DNA of 64,000 bases from the NCBI RefSeq assembly GCF_023806125.1, contig NZ_JAMSKT010000009.1, positions 1 to 64,000 of the forward strand, read 5' to 3'. Under the pieces are notes generated by a model. The model was not told the DNA's origin, did no database searches, and was given only the letters and a program-made list of their open reading frames with translations. The translations under genes were made by a program, and so were the position numbers. Source of the stretch: Clostridium caldaquaticum (lineage in GTDB: Bacteria > Bacillota > Clostridia > Clostridiales > Clostridiaceae). Position 1 is the first letter of the stretch; the number at the start of each line of letters is the position of its first letter. Positions 23,739 through 31,998 of this stretch are shown in pieces.

Positions 23739-24611
23739 CTAATTAGTTTTAAATGCCTTATCGTATTTAATCTTTTTTCTATATATGCAAAGATCTAAAA
23801 AGTTATTTTCGTTTTCTTCAAATATTTCTGATTTTAATTCACCAACTTTTTTAAAACTAAATCCTTCTATTATTTTCTGAGAATAGATATCATTTTTTAG
23901 TGCTGTAGCTTCAATAGAATTGAATCTTGTATTTGAAAATTTCGAAAATACTACAATTGCCCACTGGATGAAATTTAATAATAATTCCTTTTTATCCAAA
24001 AATTCTTCATCTATATAATAAAAATTTATTTCTACAATTAGGCTCTTGCTATTTTTACGTGATATTCCAAACAGCATTACAAGCTTGTTTATATGTGTTA
24101 TTGCACAATATTGCTCTATATTATAAAATGAATAATCTCTCAATGTATTTTCATTAAAAGCAAAAGCCGGTATATACTGATTTTTACACTTTAAATTATT
24201 AGTTTGCGAAAAAATTTTTATTAAATTCTCACCTGATAATATACTGCATGTATAATTATCAATAGTATTATTAAATAGGTCATGATATGGACTAGATAAA
24301 TTTATATCTAAATTTAGCCACTGAATTATACCAATTCTCCAACACGTAAATAATAAATTATTAACATCATTATTTAGTGTTTCATATGGAACTTCAGGAT
24401 AAATTTCTCCAAGTTTTTTGATTATATCTTCTATAGTATTTTTTCCATTGCAATTATCAAGTATAATTTTACCTTCTCTATTTAAAACTAATTTATCTAT
24501 TGATCTATATTGTTTTGATATTAAATACCTTCGACCATTTTCATCATCATATAAATAGGAGACATATTCTTCTGAAAATAATGGATAAAAATTATTATTT
24601 TGTAGTAACAC
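23739..24611 (-). CDS. PqqD-like leader-binding domain fused to a GNAT-like domain
   Basis: A 290-residue protein starting at GTG with GGGAGGGTTTTAT upstream. Residues about 35-95 (LNREGKIILDNCNGKNTIEDIIKKLG, then ETLNNDVNNLL) have the winged-helix pattern of PqqD, the RiPP recognition element that binds leader peptides. The C-terminal 130 residues have a GNAT pattern: two central beta strands, then ALKNDIYSQKIIEGFSFKKVGE and a last strand LDLCIYRK. It would bring an acyltransferase-like domain to the leader. The acyl donor and the active state of the GNAT part cannot be judged from sequence reading alone. Confidence 0.65.
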   Translation of the reverse strand: MLLQNNNFYPLFSEEYVSYLYDDENGRRYLISKQYRSIDKLVLNREGKIILDNCNGKNTIEDIIKKLGEIYPEVPYETLNNDVNNLLFTCWRIGIIQWLNLDINLSSPYHDLFNNTIDNYTCSILSGENLIKIFSQTNNLKCKNQYIPAFAFNENTLRDYSFYNIEQYCAITHINKLVMLFGISRKNSKSLIVEINFYYIDEEFLDKKELLLNFIQWAIVVFSKFSNTRFNSIEATALKNDIYSQKIIEGFSFKKVGELKSEIFEENENNFLDLCIYRKKIKYDKAFKTN

Positions 24612-24628
24612 ATAAAACCCTCCCTAAT

Positions 24629-25108
24629 TTATATTATAAAACTAGAGTAAACATCAACAGCCTCGCCGACACATACCTCATTGTCTAATGTTAACTCCTT
24701 ACAAAAACCTAGTGAAATAAGAGTATCACTAATTGTTCTTTTATGATTATCATAAATGCTTATCTTACTTATATTAGCAAAGTAATTTTTCACAGTATTT
24801 TTTATATAAACAAAAAAATCTTTTGTAAATTCGTTAACATTTAATATTAATTTTAATTCTGCACTTGAGATTTTAAATGGTGGATTGGGATATACCCTTA
24901 AACATACTAAGTTTATAAATCTCTCGTCTTCAAGTATACCAAAATAAATCTCTTTATAATCAAACATAGCAATTCTAATGCTTTGTTCTGTTAATTCAAT
25001 GTTCTCCATATAAGGTGACATAAAAGATTTATTGTCATTATCAATATTTTTTAGAATATTTGCTATTTCAAATACATCTTTGGGTTCTAGCATTAAGTAT
25101 TTATTCAT
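24629..25108 (-). CDS. GNAT-like protein of the RiPP operon
   Basis: A 159-residue protein with a GNAT-like outline: an N-terminal helix pair, a central strand region (IYFGILEDERFINLVCLRVY), and a C-terminal ISIYDNHKRTISDTLISLGFCKELTL, resembling the N-x-x-(x)-L-x-x-L-G-F ending of acetyltransferases. The ATG at 25108 overlaps the radical SAM stop by 8 nt, so translation is coupled. It could acylate the peptide or act as a partner of the PqqD-GNAT protein. The family call is tentative. Confidence 0.5.
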   Translation of the reverse strand: MNKYLMLEPKDVFEIANILKNIDNDNKSFMSPYMENIELTEQSIRIAMFDYKEIYFGILEDERFINLVCLRVYPNPPFKISSAELKLILNVNEFTKDFFVYIKNTVKNYFANISKISIYDNHKRTISDTLISLGFCKELTLDNEVCVGEAVDVYSSFII

Positions 25109-26159
25109 TTTTATCACTCCATTTACTTAAAATTTCTTCTAATGTTAACGAGTTAAAATTCTCTGTATCTACTAAATCAATATACAACTGTTTCTCTATA
25201 AAGTTTTTAGGAAGTGTTGAATACTTATTATTTAATTCCATCTCTTCTGCTGATTTAATCTCCTTACATATAGACTTAACAAAAGGAACTGACCATATAT
25301 CATTTAGACCTTTTTTCCAATAAGTTGATAAACTGTGTCTTTTTATATTTCCAATTCTTATTGGTATATATGGTGAGATTTCTATATTTCCATATGCATC
25401 TATATTAACAGCTATATTTTTTCTATCCCAATCCATTGCTCCACTAGTTAAGTGCTCGATAGGATCCCCCCATTCAGTTATCATTTTACTTTTGTTATTC
25501 TTAATATGGTTATTAAATACTTTTCGTATTTGCAAGTAATCTAAATAAGACGGAACATAATCCTTAAGATTCTTAGAAGCTCGTCCCATAAGCATTAATG
25601 GTTGCGCTCTAAAACTTTGTACTCCTAAACTTTCACATAATTCAACTGCTTTAGAATATTCATGGATATTTTTCTTGGTAGGAGTACAAGAAACAGAAAC
25701 CGTAATATCACATTCTTTTAGATTTTTAATTGCCTGAATGGCACTTTCAAATGAACCCTTTTTACCTCTCAGCCATTCATGTGTCTCAGGACTAGCTCCA
25801 TCTAAACTTATTTGCACCATATTTATCCCAGATTCTTTTAATTTTTTAGCAACATCCAATGTAAGTAATTCTCCATTACTTACCATATTAATAGCTGTGT
25901 GATTATTTGTTCCATCACTTATTTTTTTTATAACTTTATATACTAACTCTTTTCGAATCAAAGCTTCTCCCCCACATAAACACAATGTTGAAGGTTTGCA
26001 TAATATTATTTCATCGCAAAAATTTAATATTTCATCATCTGTCATTTCTTTAAATCTATTATCATGTTCTCCACTAGAATTAAAGCAATGAAGGCATTTT
26101 AATGTACACTTGTACGTAATGTCTAAAGCTATTATTGTCGGATTATCAATTCTCTCCAT
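25101..26159 (-). CDS. Radical SAM peptide maturase, no SPASM cysteines
   Basis: A 352-residue radical SAM enzyme of the PqqE/SPASM-like lineage. The cluster motif CTLKCLHC is at residues 18-25, GGE at 63-65, SNGE and QISLDG follow. The C-terminal region keeps the SPASM-type frame (IDAYGNIEISPYIPIRIGNI, residues 253-272), but the cysteine normally found at the SPY position is serine and only one later cysteine (C298) exists, so auxiliary Fe-S clusters are unlikely. It is the first gene of the operon, with AAAGGAGAAGAAATTA upstream. It most likely crosslinks or epimerises residues in the precursor at 23512-23700. Confidence 0.82.
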   Translation of the reverse strand: MERIDNPTIIALDITYKCTLKCLHCFNSSGEHDNRFKEMTDDEILNFCDEIILCKPSTLCLCGGEALIRKELVYKVIKKISDGTNNHTAINMVSNGELLTLDVAKKLKESGINMVQISLDGASPETHEWLRGKKGSFESAIQAIKNLKECDITVSVSCTPTKKNIHEYSKAVELCESLGVQSFRAQPLMLMGRASKNLKDYVPSYLDYLQIRKVFNNHIKNNKSKMITEWGDPIEHLTSGAMDWDRKNIAVNIDAYGNIEISPYIPIRIGNIKRHSLSTYWKKGLNDIWSVPFVKSICKEIKSAEEMELNNKYSTLPKNFIEKQLYIDLVDTENFNSLTLEEILSKWSDKNE

Positions 26160-26545
26160 TAATTTCTTCTCCTTTCAAGTTGAGTACTCGCGGAAGCTTT
26201 TTCAGCCTCTTTATTTAATCTTTTAAACTGGTAAACCTGAATTTGTATGCTTATTTAGAAATGAAATACTTTTATATCCAATGCAATACTAAAAATTATC
26301 TTTTTATTAAATAGATTCATCGTAAAATGTTGTTTTTTACGTGTAAAATGATTTTATTATATAAAAAAGAACATATACTATTCCAATATTTCAAAAAAAT
26401 CATTAATTAATATAAATAACTTGTCTACATTTGTAATTTTACCCCCCCCCCATTACAAAACTGTCAATAATTTTCATATTCTATATTTTTACAATATTCG
26501 TCATATATTTGTCCCATGATCTATTTATTGAAATCTACTTTCATC
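26160..26545. other. Gap between the RiPP operon and prophage A
   Basis: This 386-bp stretch has no gene. It must hold the promoter of the RiPP operon and the left end of prophage A. On the minus strand CATTTTAC occurs twice, 21 bp apart (26350-26343 and 26329-26322), two helical turns and a possible activator or repressor site. A 10-C tract inside an inverted repeat lies at 26430-26459. No -35/-10 pair stands out clearly, and the att core could not be identified. Confidence 0.5.
26430..26459. repeat. C10 tract inside an inverted repeat
   Basis: TTTGTAAT (26430-26437) and ATTACAAA (26452-26459) flank TTTA and a run of ten C (26442-26451). It is the longest homopolymer of G/C in this AT-rich window and sits at the junction between prophage A and the RiPP operon. 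Confidence 0.6.
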
Positions 26546-27958
26546 TTATTCAACTACAACCTCAATCTCCGTCCCATCAAGCAAACTAACTATTATCTTC
26601 TCCCCATCAAACACTGTCATCTTCTCTACTAATCTAAAATACATATTAACATCAAATTCTTCTACCTTCTCTGCATCAGCTAAAATCCCCATAAACTGTT
26701 TTGCCTTATATCTTACCAATACATTCTCACTTTTAAGTCCTTCCTTCCACTTCTCTGTAAAGTAGTCCTTATTCTCCACCATCACATTAAACGTATTTAC
26801 GAAGGCTTGATATAAAACATTATTATCTATATGCTTATTTTCACAGCTCTTTTTCCCCTTTACTTCATACTTCTTATTACACCTCCAAACCACTCTTCTA
26901 AGTCTTTCATCTGTGGAATTCCACACCTTTCTTCCAAAGGCACTGCCGCAGTGTCCGCAGATAACTCTTCCTGCAAAAGGATTATCAACTGTGGCATAAT
27001 CAAGTTTACTGATGTTATATTTTTCTGCAAAAGCTCTTCTTCTCTCCATTTCAAGCTGTACTGACTCCCACATTTCTTTATCAATAATTGCAGGATGGCT
27101 TTCTTCAACATAATACATTGGAACTTCTCCGTTGTTTACTGCTCTTTTTTTGGTTAAAAAATCAACTGTGTACGTTTTTTGAAGAAGTGCATCACCTTTA
27201 TATTTTTCATTACTTAAAATCTTTCTTATACTGCTTTCATACCACTTAGGCTTTCCATTCCAGTTAGGAACACCTTCTTCTTCAAGCTCCTTTGCAATTC
27301 TGTTTGGTCCTTTACCATCAAGGTAATCTTTATAAATTCTTCTCACAATTTTAGCCTGCTTTTCATTTATCACAAGGTTTCCTTCTTCATCTTTGTCATA
27401 GCCTAAAAATTTTGTGTGGTTTATATGAAGCTTTCCCTGTTCAAACCTTCTCCTTATACCCCATGTTGAGTTTTCACTTATACTTCTTGATTCATCTTGG
27501 GCTAGAGAGCTGAGGATAGTAAGCAGTACTTCTCCCTTTGAATCTAAAGTATTAATATTTTCCTTTTCAAATATTACTCCAATGCCTAATTCCTTAAGCT
27601 GTCTTACGTAATTCAAAGTATCAAGAGTATTTCTTGCGAACCTTGATATAGACTTGGTTATTATCATATCTATTTTTCCTGCTCTGCAATCCTCAATCAT
27701 TTTATTAAATTGCTCACGCTTTTTAGTATTTGTTCCTGAAATCCCTTCATCTGCGTAAATTCCTCCGAATTCATAATCTGGATGATTTGTTATATAGGAT
27801 GTATAATAAGCTACCTGTGCTTCATAACTTGATAACTGTTCTAATTGGTCTGTTGATACTCTGCAATAAGCTGCCATTCTCTTTTTCTGCGGCTGTACTT
27901 GTTCTGCTAAGTTGGTCCTGTTTGCTCTTGCAGGTATAACTGTAATATTTCTTGCCAT
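26546..27958 (-). CDS. Large serine recombinase 2
   Basis: A 470-residue large serine recombinase. The N-terminal resolvase domain has AAYCRVSTDQ with the catalytic serine, YADEGISGT and SISRFARNT with the catalytic arginines. The recombinase domain follows (FLGYDKDEEGNLVINEKQA), then a zinc ribbon (CGHCGSAFGRK, WRCNKK) and a coiled coil. ATG 27958 has GGGAGG 8 nt upstream. It overlaps the end of recombinase 1 by 137 nt in another frame. It likely integrates or excises prophage A, alone or with recombinase 1. Confidence 0.93.
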   Translation of the reverse strand: MARNITVIPARANRTNLAEQVQPQKKRMAAYCRVSTDQLEQLSSYEAQVAYYTSYITNHPDYEFGGIYADEGISGTNTKKREQFNKMIEDCRAGKIDMIITKSISRFARNTLDTLNYVRQLKELGIGVIFEKENINTLDSKGEVLLTILSSLAQDESRSISENSTWGIRRRFEQGKLHINHTKFLGYDKDEEGNLVINEKQAKIVRRIYKDYLDGKGPNRIAKELEEEGVPNWNGKPKWYESSIRKILSNEKYKGDALLQKTYTVDFLTKKRAVNNGEVPMYYVEESHPAIIDKEMWESVQLEMERRRAFAEKYNISKLDYATVDNPFAGRVICGHCGSAFGRKVWNSTDERLRRVVWRCNKKYEVKGKKSCENKHIDNNVLYQAFVNTFNVMVENKDYFTEKWKEGLKSENVLVRYKAKQFMGILADAEKVEEFDVNMYFRLVEKMTVFDGEKIIVSLLDGTEIEVVVE

Positions 27959-29111
27959 CCTTAACATCCTCCCTTACAATTATTGGTTCTTCTATATTAA
28001 GCCTGCTTATAACCTCATCATCAATTGATGTTCCACTGCAGGCATCTTTTCCATTTTTAATATAGTTACTGCACTGCCATACTATCTTCTTACAGGAGTG
28101 TTTACTGTTCCATGTCCTTCTCCTTAAAACGGAGCCGCATTTGCTGCAATAAAGCATTCCTGTTAATGGATATCTGTTTGTATATTTTTTTGTATCTCCT
28201 GCTTTATTTCCCTTTGCTTTTGCTCTTTTTGCAATTTCTATCTGAACCTGCTCCCACATTTCCCTTGAAACTATGGGAGAATGATTATCTTCAATATAAT
28301 AGCTGTCAATTACACCTTCATTTCTTACACTCACTTTTCTCAAATGGTCTGGAGTGTAGTATTTCTGAAGTATGGCATCTCCCTTGTATTTTTCATTCTT
28401 TAAGATATTTAAAATTGTACTTTCCTGCCATCTGCCACCTGCAACAGTAGGCACTTTATCTTCATTTAATTCTTTGGCTATGGTAAATGTCCCTTTGCCT
28501 TTTAAGTAATCTTCAAATATTCTTTTAACTATTTCTGCTTCTTTAGGATTTATAACTAAATCGCCGTATTCATCCTTGTCATAACCTAAAAATCTTGTGG
28601 TATTTATAATCAGCTCTCCTCGTTCAAACTTCTTCTTTACCCTCCACTTTAAGTTATCGCTGACATTTTTGCTTTCTTCCTGGGCAAAAGAAGAGAGGAC
28701 GGTTAGCATAAGCTCTCCATCCCCTGATAAAGTTTTGATATTCTCTTTTTGGAATTCTATTTCTACACCAATATCTTTTAGTTCTCTTACTACTTGAAGC
28801 ATTATAGCTGTGTTCCTTGCAAATCTTGAGATAGATTTGGTGATGATTAAGTCTATTTTCCCTTCTTTTGCAAGATTAAGCATTCTTTGAAACTCTGGTC
28901 TATTATCTGTAGTGCCGGTAATTCCTCTATCAGCAAATACACCTGCATATTCGTAATCAGGATTATTTGAAATCACATTTTCATAATACTGGATTTGATT
29001 TTCTAAAGATTCCCCCTGAGCTTCACTGTCGGTTGAAACCCTTGCATAGGCACAAACCCTTTTCTTTTTATTTTCCTGCTTTTTTACAGGTTCAATAATC
29101 CTAACACGCAT
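27822..29111 (-). CDS. Large serine recombinase 1
   Basis: A 429-residue large serine recombinase, homologous to recombinase 2 but shorter at the C terminus. CAYARVSTDSE carries the nucleophile; DRGITGT and SISRFARNT complete the catalytic domain; the recombinase domain (FLGYDKDEYGDLVINPKEA) and zinc ribbon (CSKCGSVLRRR, WQCSNY) follow. The last 45 residues are encoded in the region that also encodes the start of recombinase 2. The gene is the last in the prophage's lysis-integration block, and its upstream region carries the conserved 32-bp element. Confidence 0.93.
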   Translation of the reverse strand: MRVRIIEPVKKQENKKKRVCAYARVSTDSEAQGESLENQIQYYENVISNNPDYEYAGVFADRGITGTTDNRPEFQRMLNLAKEGKIDLIITKSISRFARNTAIMLQVVRELKDIGVEIEFQKENIKTLSGDGELMLTVLSSFAQEESKNVSDNLKWRVKKKFERGELIINTTRFLGYDKDEYGDLVINPKEAEIVKRIFEDYLKGKGTFTIAKELNEDKVPTVAGGRWQESTILNILKNEKYKGDAILQKYYTPDHLRKVSVRNEGVIDSYYIEDNHSPIVSREMWEQVQIEIAKRAKAKGNKAGDTKKYTNRYPLTGMLYCSKCGSVLRRRTWNSKHSCKKIVWQCSNYIKNGKDACSGTSIDDEVISRLNIEEPIIVREDVKDGKKYYSYTCKSKQDQLSRTSTAAEKENGSLLQSINRPIRTVIKL

Positions 29112-29144
29112 TTTAGTTTCTCCCTTCTATCAATTTGGTACTAC

Positions 29145-29176
29145 TATACATCACTCTAAAGGTGATAGAAGTCAAG
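29145..29176 (-). promoter_or_regulatory. Conserved 32-bp upstream element, copy 3
   Basis: Minus strand CTTGACTTCTATCAC then CTTTAGAGTGATGTATA, upstream of recombinase 1. TTGACT and GATGTA are 17 bp apart. Here the middle also forms a dyad, ATCAC-N7-GTGAT. See copies at 11861-11892 and 12278-12309. Confidence 0.6.
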
Positions 29177-29195
29177 CTAAATAAAAGAAAAACGT

Positions 29196-29879
29196 CTACT
29201 TATTAAATATCATAATTGTTGCATCAAAGCCTGCAGCCTTTAACTTTTGTACTTGATTTTCAGCATTTTCTCTTACTGAATATGAACCTGCCATTACTCT
29301 ATAAAGAGTTTCTTTTCTCTCTGATTGCGTTAGTGCTGAAGGTTCAATATAAGCAACCCCTACTTGTGCTAAAATTGCTTTTGCAATTGCTTTTACAATC
29401 TCATTTCTTCTACTATCAAACATGTTGTTATCCCCTGTATTATCAATAAAACCTATCTCAACAAGAACTGCTGAAGCTTTGGTTTCCCTTAACACATGAT
29501 AGTTAGCTTCCTTTATACCTCTATCTGCAAAACCTAATGCTACAAGAGATGTTTGTATCCTCTGTGCTAATGCTTTTGATTTTGCTCCTCCATTTAAATA
29601 TGTGTAAGTTTCAACTCCCCTAGCTTGTTCTGGCTGAAAGGCATTTCTATGGAAGGATATGAAATAATCATAGGTATTTCTATTTTCAAAAGCACTTCTA
29701 TCATTAAGACTTACTGTAGCATCGGTCGTTCTTGTTTCATCAACTGTAACTCCATGCCTTCTGACCTCTGCTGCTACAGCTCTACCTATGCTTAGAACAT
29801 CATTACTTTCTTTTCTGCCATTATAAGTTGCTCCTGGATCTTCTCCACCATGTCCATAGTCAAAACATAATCTAGCCAT
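29196..29879 (-). CDS. N-acetylmuramoyl-L-alanine amidase (endolysin)
   Basis: A 227-residue endolysin with an N-terminal Amidase_3 zinc domain: LCFDYGHGGEDPGA (first zinc His), FISFHRNAF (second His) and VEIGFIDN (catalytic Glu), and a C-terminal SPOR-like domain (residues about 175-227, LYRVMAGSYSVRENAENQVQKL). It cleaves the peptide-glycan amide bond to release phage. ATG 29879 is used with GGAGGATGAAAACA upstream; it overlaps the holin gene by 8 nt. Confidence 0.95.
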   Translation of the reverse strand: MARLCFDYGHGGEDPGATYNGRKESNDVLSIGRAVAAEVRRHGVTVDETRTTDATVSLNDRSAFENRNTYDYFISFHRNAFQPEQARGVETYTYLNGGAKSKALAQRIQTSLVALGFADRGIKEANYHVLRETKASAVLVEIGFIDNTGDNNMFDSRRNEIVKAIAKAILAQVGVAYIEPSALTQSERKETLYRVMAGSYSVRENAENQVQKLKAAGFDATIMIFNK

Positions 29880-30282
29880 TGTTTTCATCCTCCTTATTTA
29901 GCTGTTTTAAAACATCCTTTAGTTTCTCTGGTATTGGTAGTCCAACCTTAGCTGAATTTTCTATAATGCTTATACCTTCATTGGAAATGTAGAAAAAAAT
30001 AACAGCAGTACGAATCGCACTACCGTTTTTGATGAGATAAACATCTATTATATTTCCTATGCCAACCAATGTAAAAATCATCACCTTTTTAAATATCCCT
30101 CTAAACCCTACCTCACTTGATAGCTTTCTTTCTAGCACAGCTACCATTAAGCCTGTAACATAATCAATTACAACAAAGGTAATCAGTGCATACATAAAGC
30201 CATCAGCTCCTCCCAAGAACCAACCAATATAGCCGCCAATGGCAGCAAATACCGCCTGAATAACATTAATTGTGTTTTTCAC
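29872..30282 (-). CDS. Holin (phage_holin_4 / TcdE type)
   Basis: A 136-residue holin with three to four hydrophobic segments (IGGYIGWFLGGADGFMYALITFVVIDYVTG; KVMIFTLVGIGNIIDVY; AVIFFYISNEGISIIEN) and the ERKLSSEVGFRGIFKK loop and NEGISIIEN motif of the family that includes TcdE. It makes the membrane lesion for the endolysin. The likely start is GTG 30282, which has GTGGAGGGATTTACA in front; an ATG 36 nt upstream lies in the preceding gene without a site. Confidence 0.9.
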   Translation of the reverse strand: MKNTINVIQAVFAAIGGYIGWFLGGADGFMYALITFVVIDYVTGLMVAVLERKLSSEVGFRGIFKKVMIFTLVGIGNIIDVYLIKNGSAIRTAVIFFYISNEGISIIENSAKVGLPIPEKLKDVLKQLNKEDENNG

Positions 30283-30298
30283 TGTAAATCCCTCCACT

Positions 30299-31987
30299 CT
30301 AATAAAAATCTTCTCCATAGTTAATTAAATCTACTTCAAACATATACTGAACCTTCATTGTATTTGCTTCAGTTTTTTCAACAGGCTGTGCAAGCTTGGT
30401 ATGTGCTCCAATAGGTCTGCTTGTTAAAAGAGCTTGAATACATAATTGAACATAGTTGTTATAAGCATAAGTGTATCTGCTTATCCACCTGTCAGTACCA
30501 AGGATATTATGGTAGTAGTAATAGTTGTAATTGTTAGGAAAACTGAAATACATTTTATAGGCTTCCAGTAAATTCCCTTGAGGAGTTATAACTTGATAAA
30601 AGCTTGTACCCCCTTGAGTGCTTGTATAATAAAGATATATTCTATTGGCGCTTCTATAAAAATTATATACATAGCATCTTCTCTCAATATTTCCGCTATC
30701 CATCCCCTTATTTCCAAACCAAGTGCTATTACCAATCTTAGGTTTAATATTCATATCCTGAACCTTATTGCCTGCGGCATCCACCCTAATCCATCTACTT
30801 GTATAAACTGTTTCATTAAATTGAGAATCAGTTCTTGAAGTATACCCAACAATATCAATACAGCCGTCAAGATAAATCCCATCACTTGAAACGGTTCTGT
30901 AATTGAAAGGTACATTATAAGCTGTATCTTTAAAATTTTGGCTCATATTTATATCAACAAAGCTTAATTGAACTCCTACTTTTGTCCACTTATATATTCT
31001 CATATAGCTTTCACTATTTATGCTGTAAAGGTAATACCCAATAAAAATAAGCTCTCCATCTGACTGAATATACGGACATACATAGGAAAGACCGTCATAT
31101 TTTCTTACTGCGTGACTGCTGTCAATGTTTAAGGCATTTCCTTCTGAATTTAAAAGTTTGACAACCTTATCCCAAAACACAACATCATTTGTATTTATAT
31201 CAAATGGAATCATAAGCCAGTGTCCTTTTAAGCTGTCTGGAAATTGGATGTAGCTTGACTGTGTTAAGCTTGTATCCCTTGAATCTGCTAATATCCACCC
31301 CTTTGTTTGACTTGTAAATTTTATAGTTCTTGCATAAGAAAATAAAGTATTCAACGCCCAATACCTTTTAGGATTTGTAGTATTATATACAGCATAATCT
31401 GAATCAGCTGTTTCCCTTCCATAGATTGCAGCCCCTGAATAAAAATAATCCTTATTATCAGGGTCACCCTCTGCCCAGTAAATACTTTCAATTTTACCGT
31501 TTGCCGCATGGGTTGGAAAGTCAAATACAAAATTCATCTTTATTTTAGAATCTGTAACTTCAAATTTTGATTCTGCTCTATTTATAGTTCCACGTCTTGT
31601 ATCATTTCCAGAGTAAGTATTATTTCTATGGGCAAAACCTATAATATTTCCCATAACTCTCTGTTCATTAGCATTTTCTGGTTTATCGTTGTCGGTAAGA
31701 TAAAGATACTCAAACCAGCTATAATTATCACACCTTCTGTTACCACCAGAACCCATGATTCCCTGAACAAAATGTCCTAAAAATGTATCTTTAAAAAACA
31801 AATCTGGTATTAAATTTTCTGTATATGCTTCCTTTATCTTCTCCTTAGTTTCTGCATTAAAAAGTTCTAATAAAACCTTTCCTTTAATACCTCTCTGTCT
31901 CTTACTCTTTTTACTTTCAGAAATCTTACCTGTAAGCAAATCTTTATTGTAAGCAATACTTTCATAAGGCTGCCCTTCAATGAACAT
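30299..31987 (-). CDS. Tail appendage / putative receptor-binding protein
   Basis: A 562-residue protein in the tail-tip region, after the tail endopeptidase and before the holin, where receptor-binding or baseplate proteins are found. It is rich in Tyr, Asn and Ser, with many short beta-strand patterns and no recognised enzymatic motif. A short basic segment (SESKKSKRQRGIKGKV) lies near the N terminus. I do not recognise a specific family. Its stop is 17 nt upstream of the holin start. Confidence 0.6.
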   Translation of the reverse strand: MFIEGQPYESIAYNKDLLTGKISESKKSKRQRGIKGKVLLELFNAETKEKIKEAYTENLIPDLFFKDTFLGHFVQGIMGSGGNRRCDNYSWFEYLYLTDNDKPENANEQRVMGNIIGFAHRNNTYSGNDTRRGTINRAESKFEVTDSKIKMNFVFDFPTHAANGKIESIYWAEGDPDNKDYFYSGAAIYGRETADSDYAVYNTTNPKRYWALNTLFSYARTIKFTSQTKGWILADSRDTSLTQSSYIQFPDSLKGHWLMIPFDINTNDVVFWDKVVKLLNSEGNALNIDSSHAVRKYDGLSYVCPYIQSDGELIFIGYYLYSINSESYMRIYKWTKVGVQLSFVDINMSQNFKDTAYNVPFNYRTVSSDGIYLDGCIDIVGYTSRTDSQFNETVYTSRWIRVDAAGNKVQDMNIKPKIGNSTWFGNKGMDSGNIERRCYVYNFYRSANRIYLYYTSTQGGTSFYQVITPQGNLLEAYKMYFSFPNNYNYYYYHNILGTDRWISRYTYAYNNYVQLCIQALLTSRPIGAHTKLAQPVEKTEANTMKVQYMFEVDLINYGEDFY

Positions 31988-31998
31988 ATCATCACCCC

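Noticed and set aside
2230-26545. attL/attR pair for the prophages
   Set aside because: I compared the ends near 2250-2356, 17400-18060 and 26160-26545 by eye and found no convincing shared core; serine recombinase cores can be too short to see, and the right end of prophage A is outside the window.
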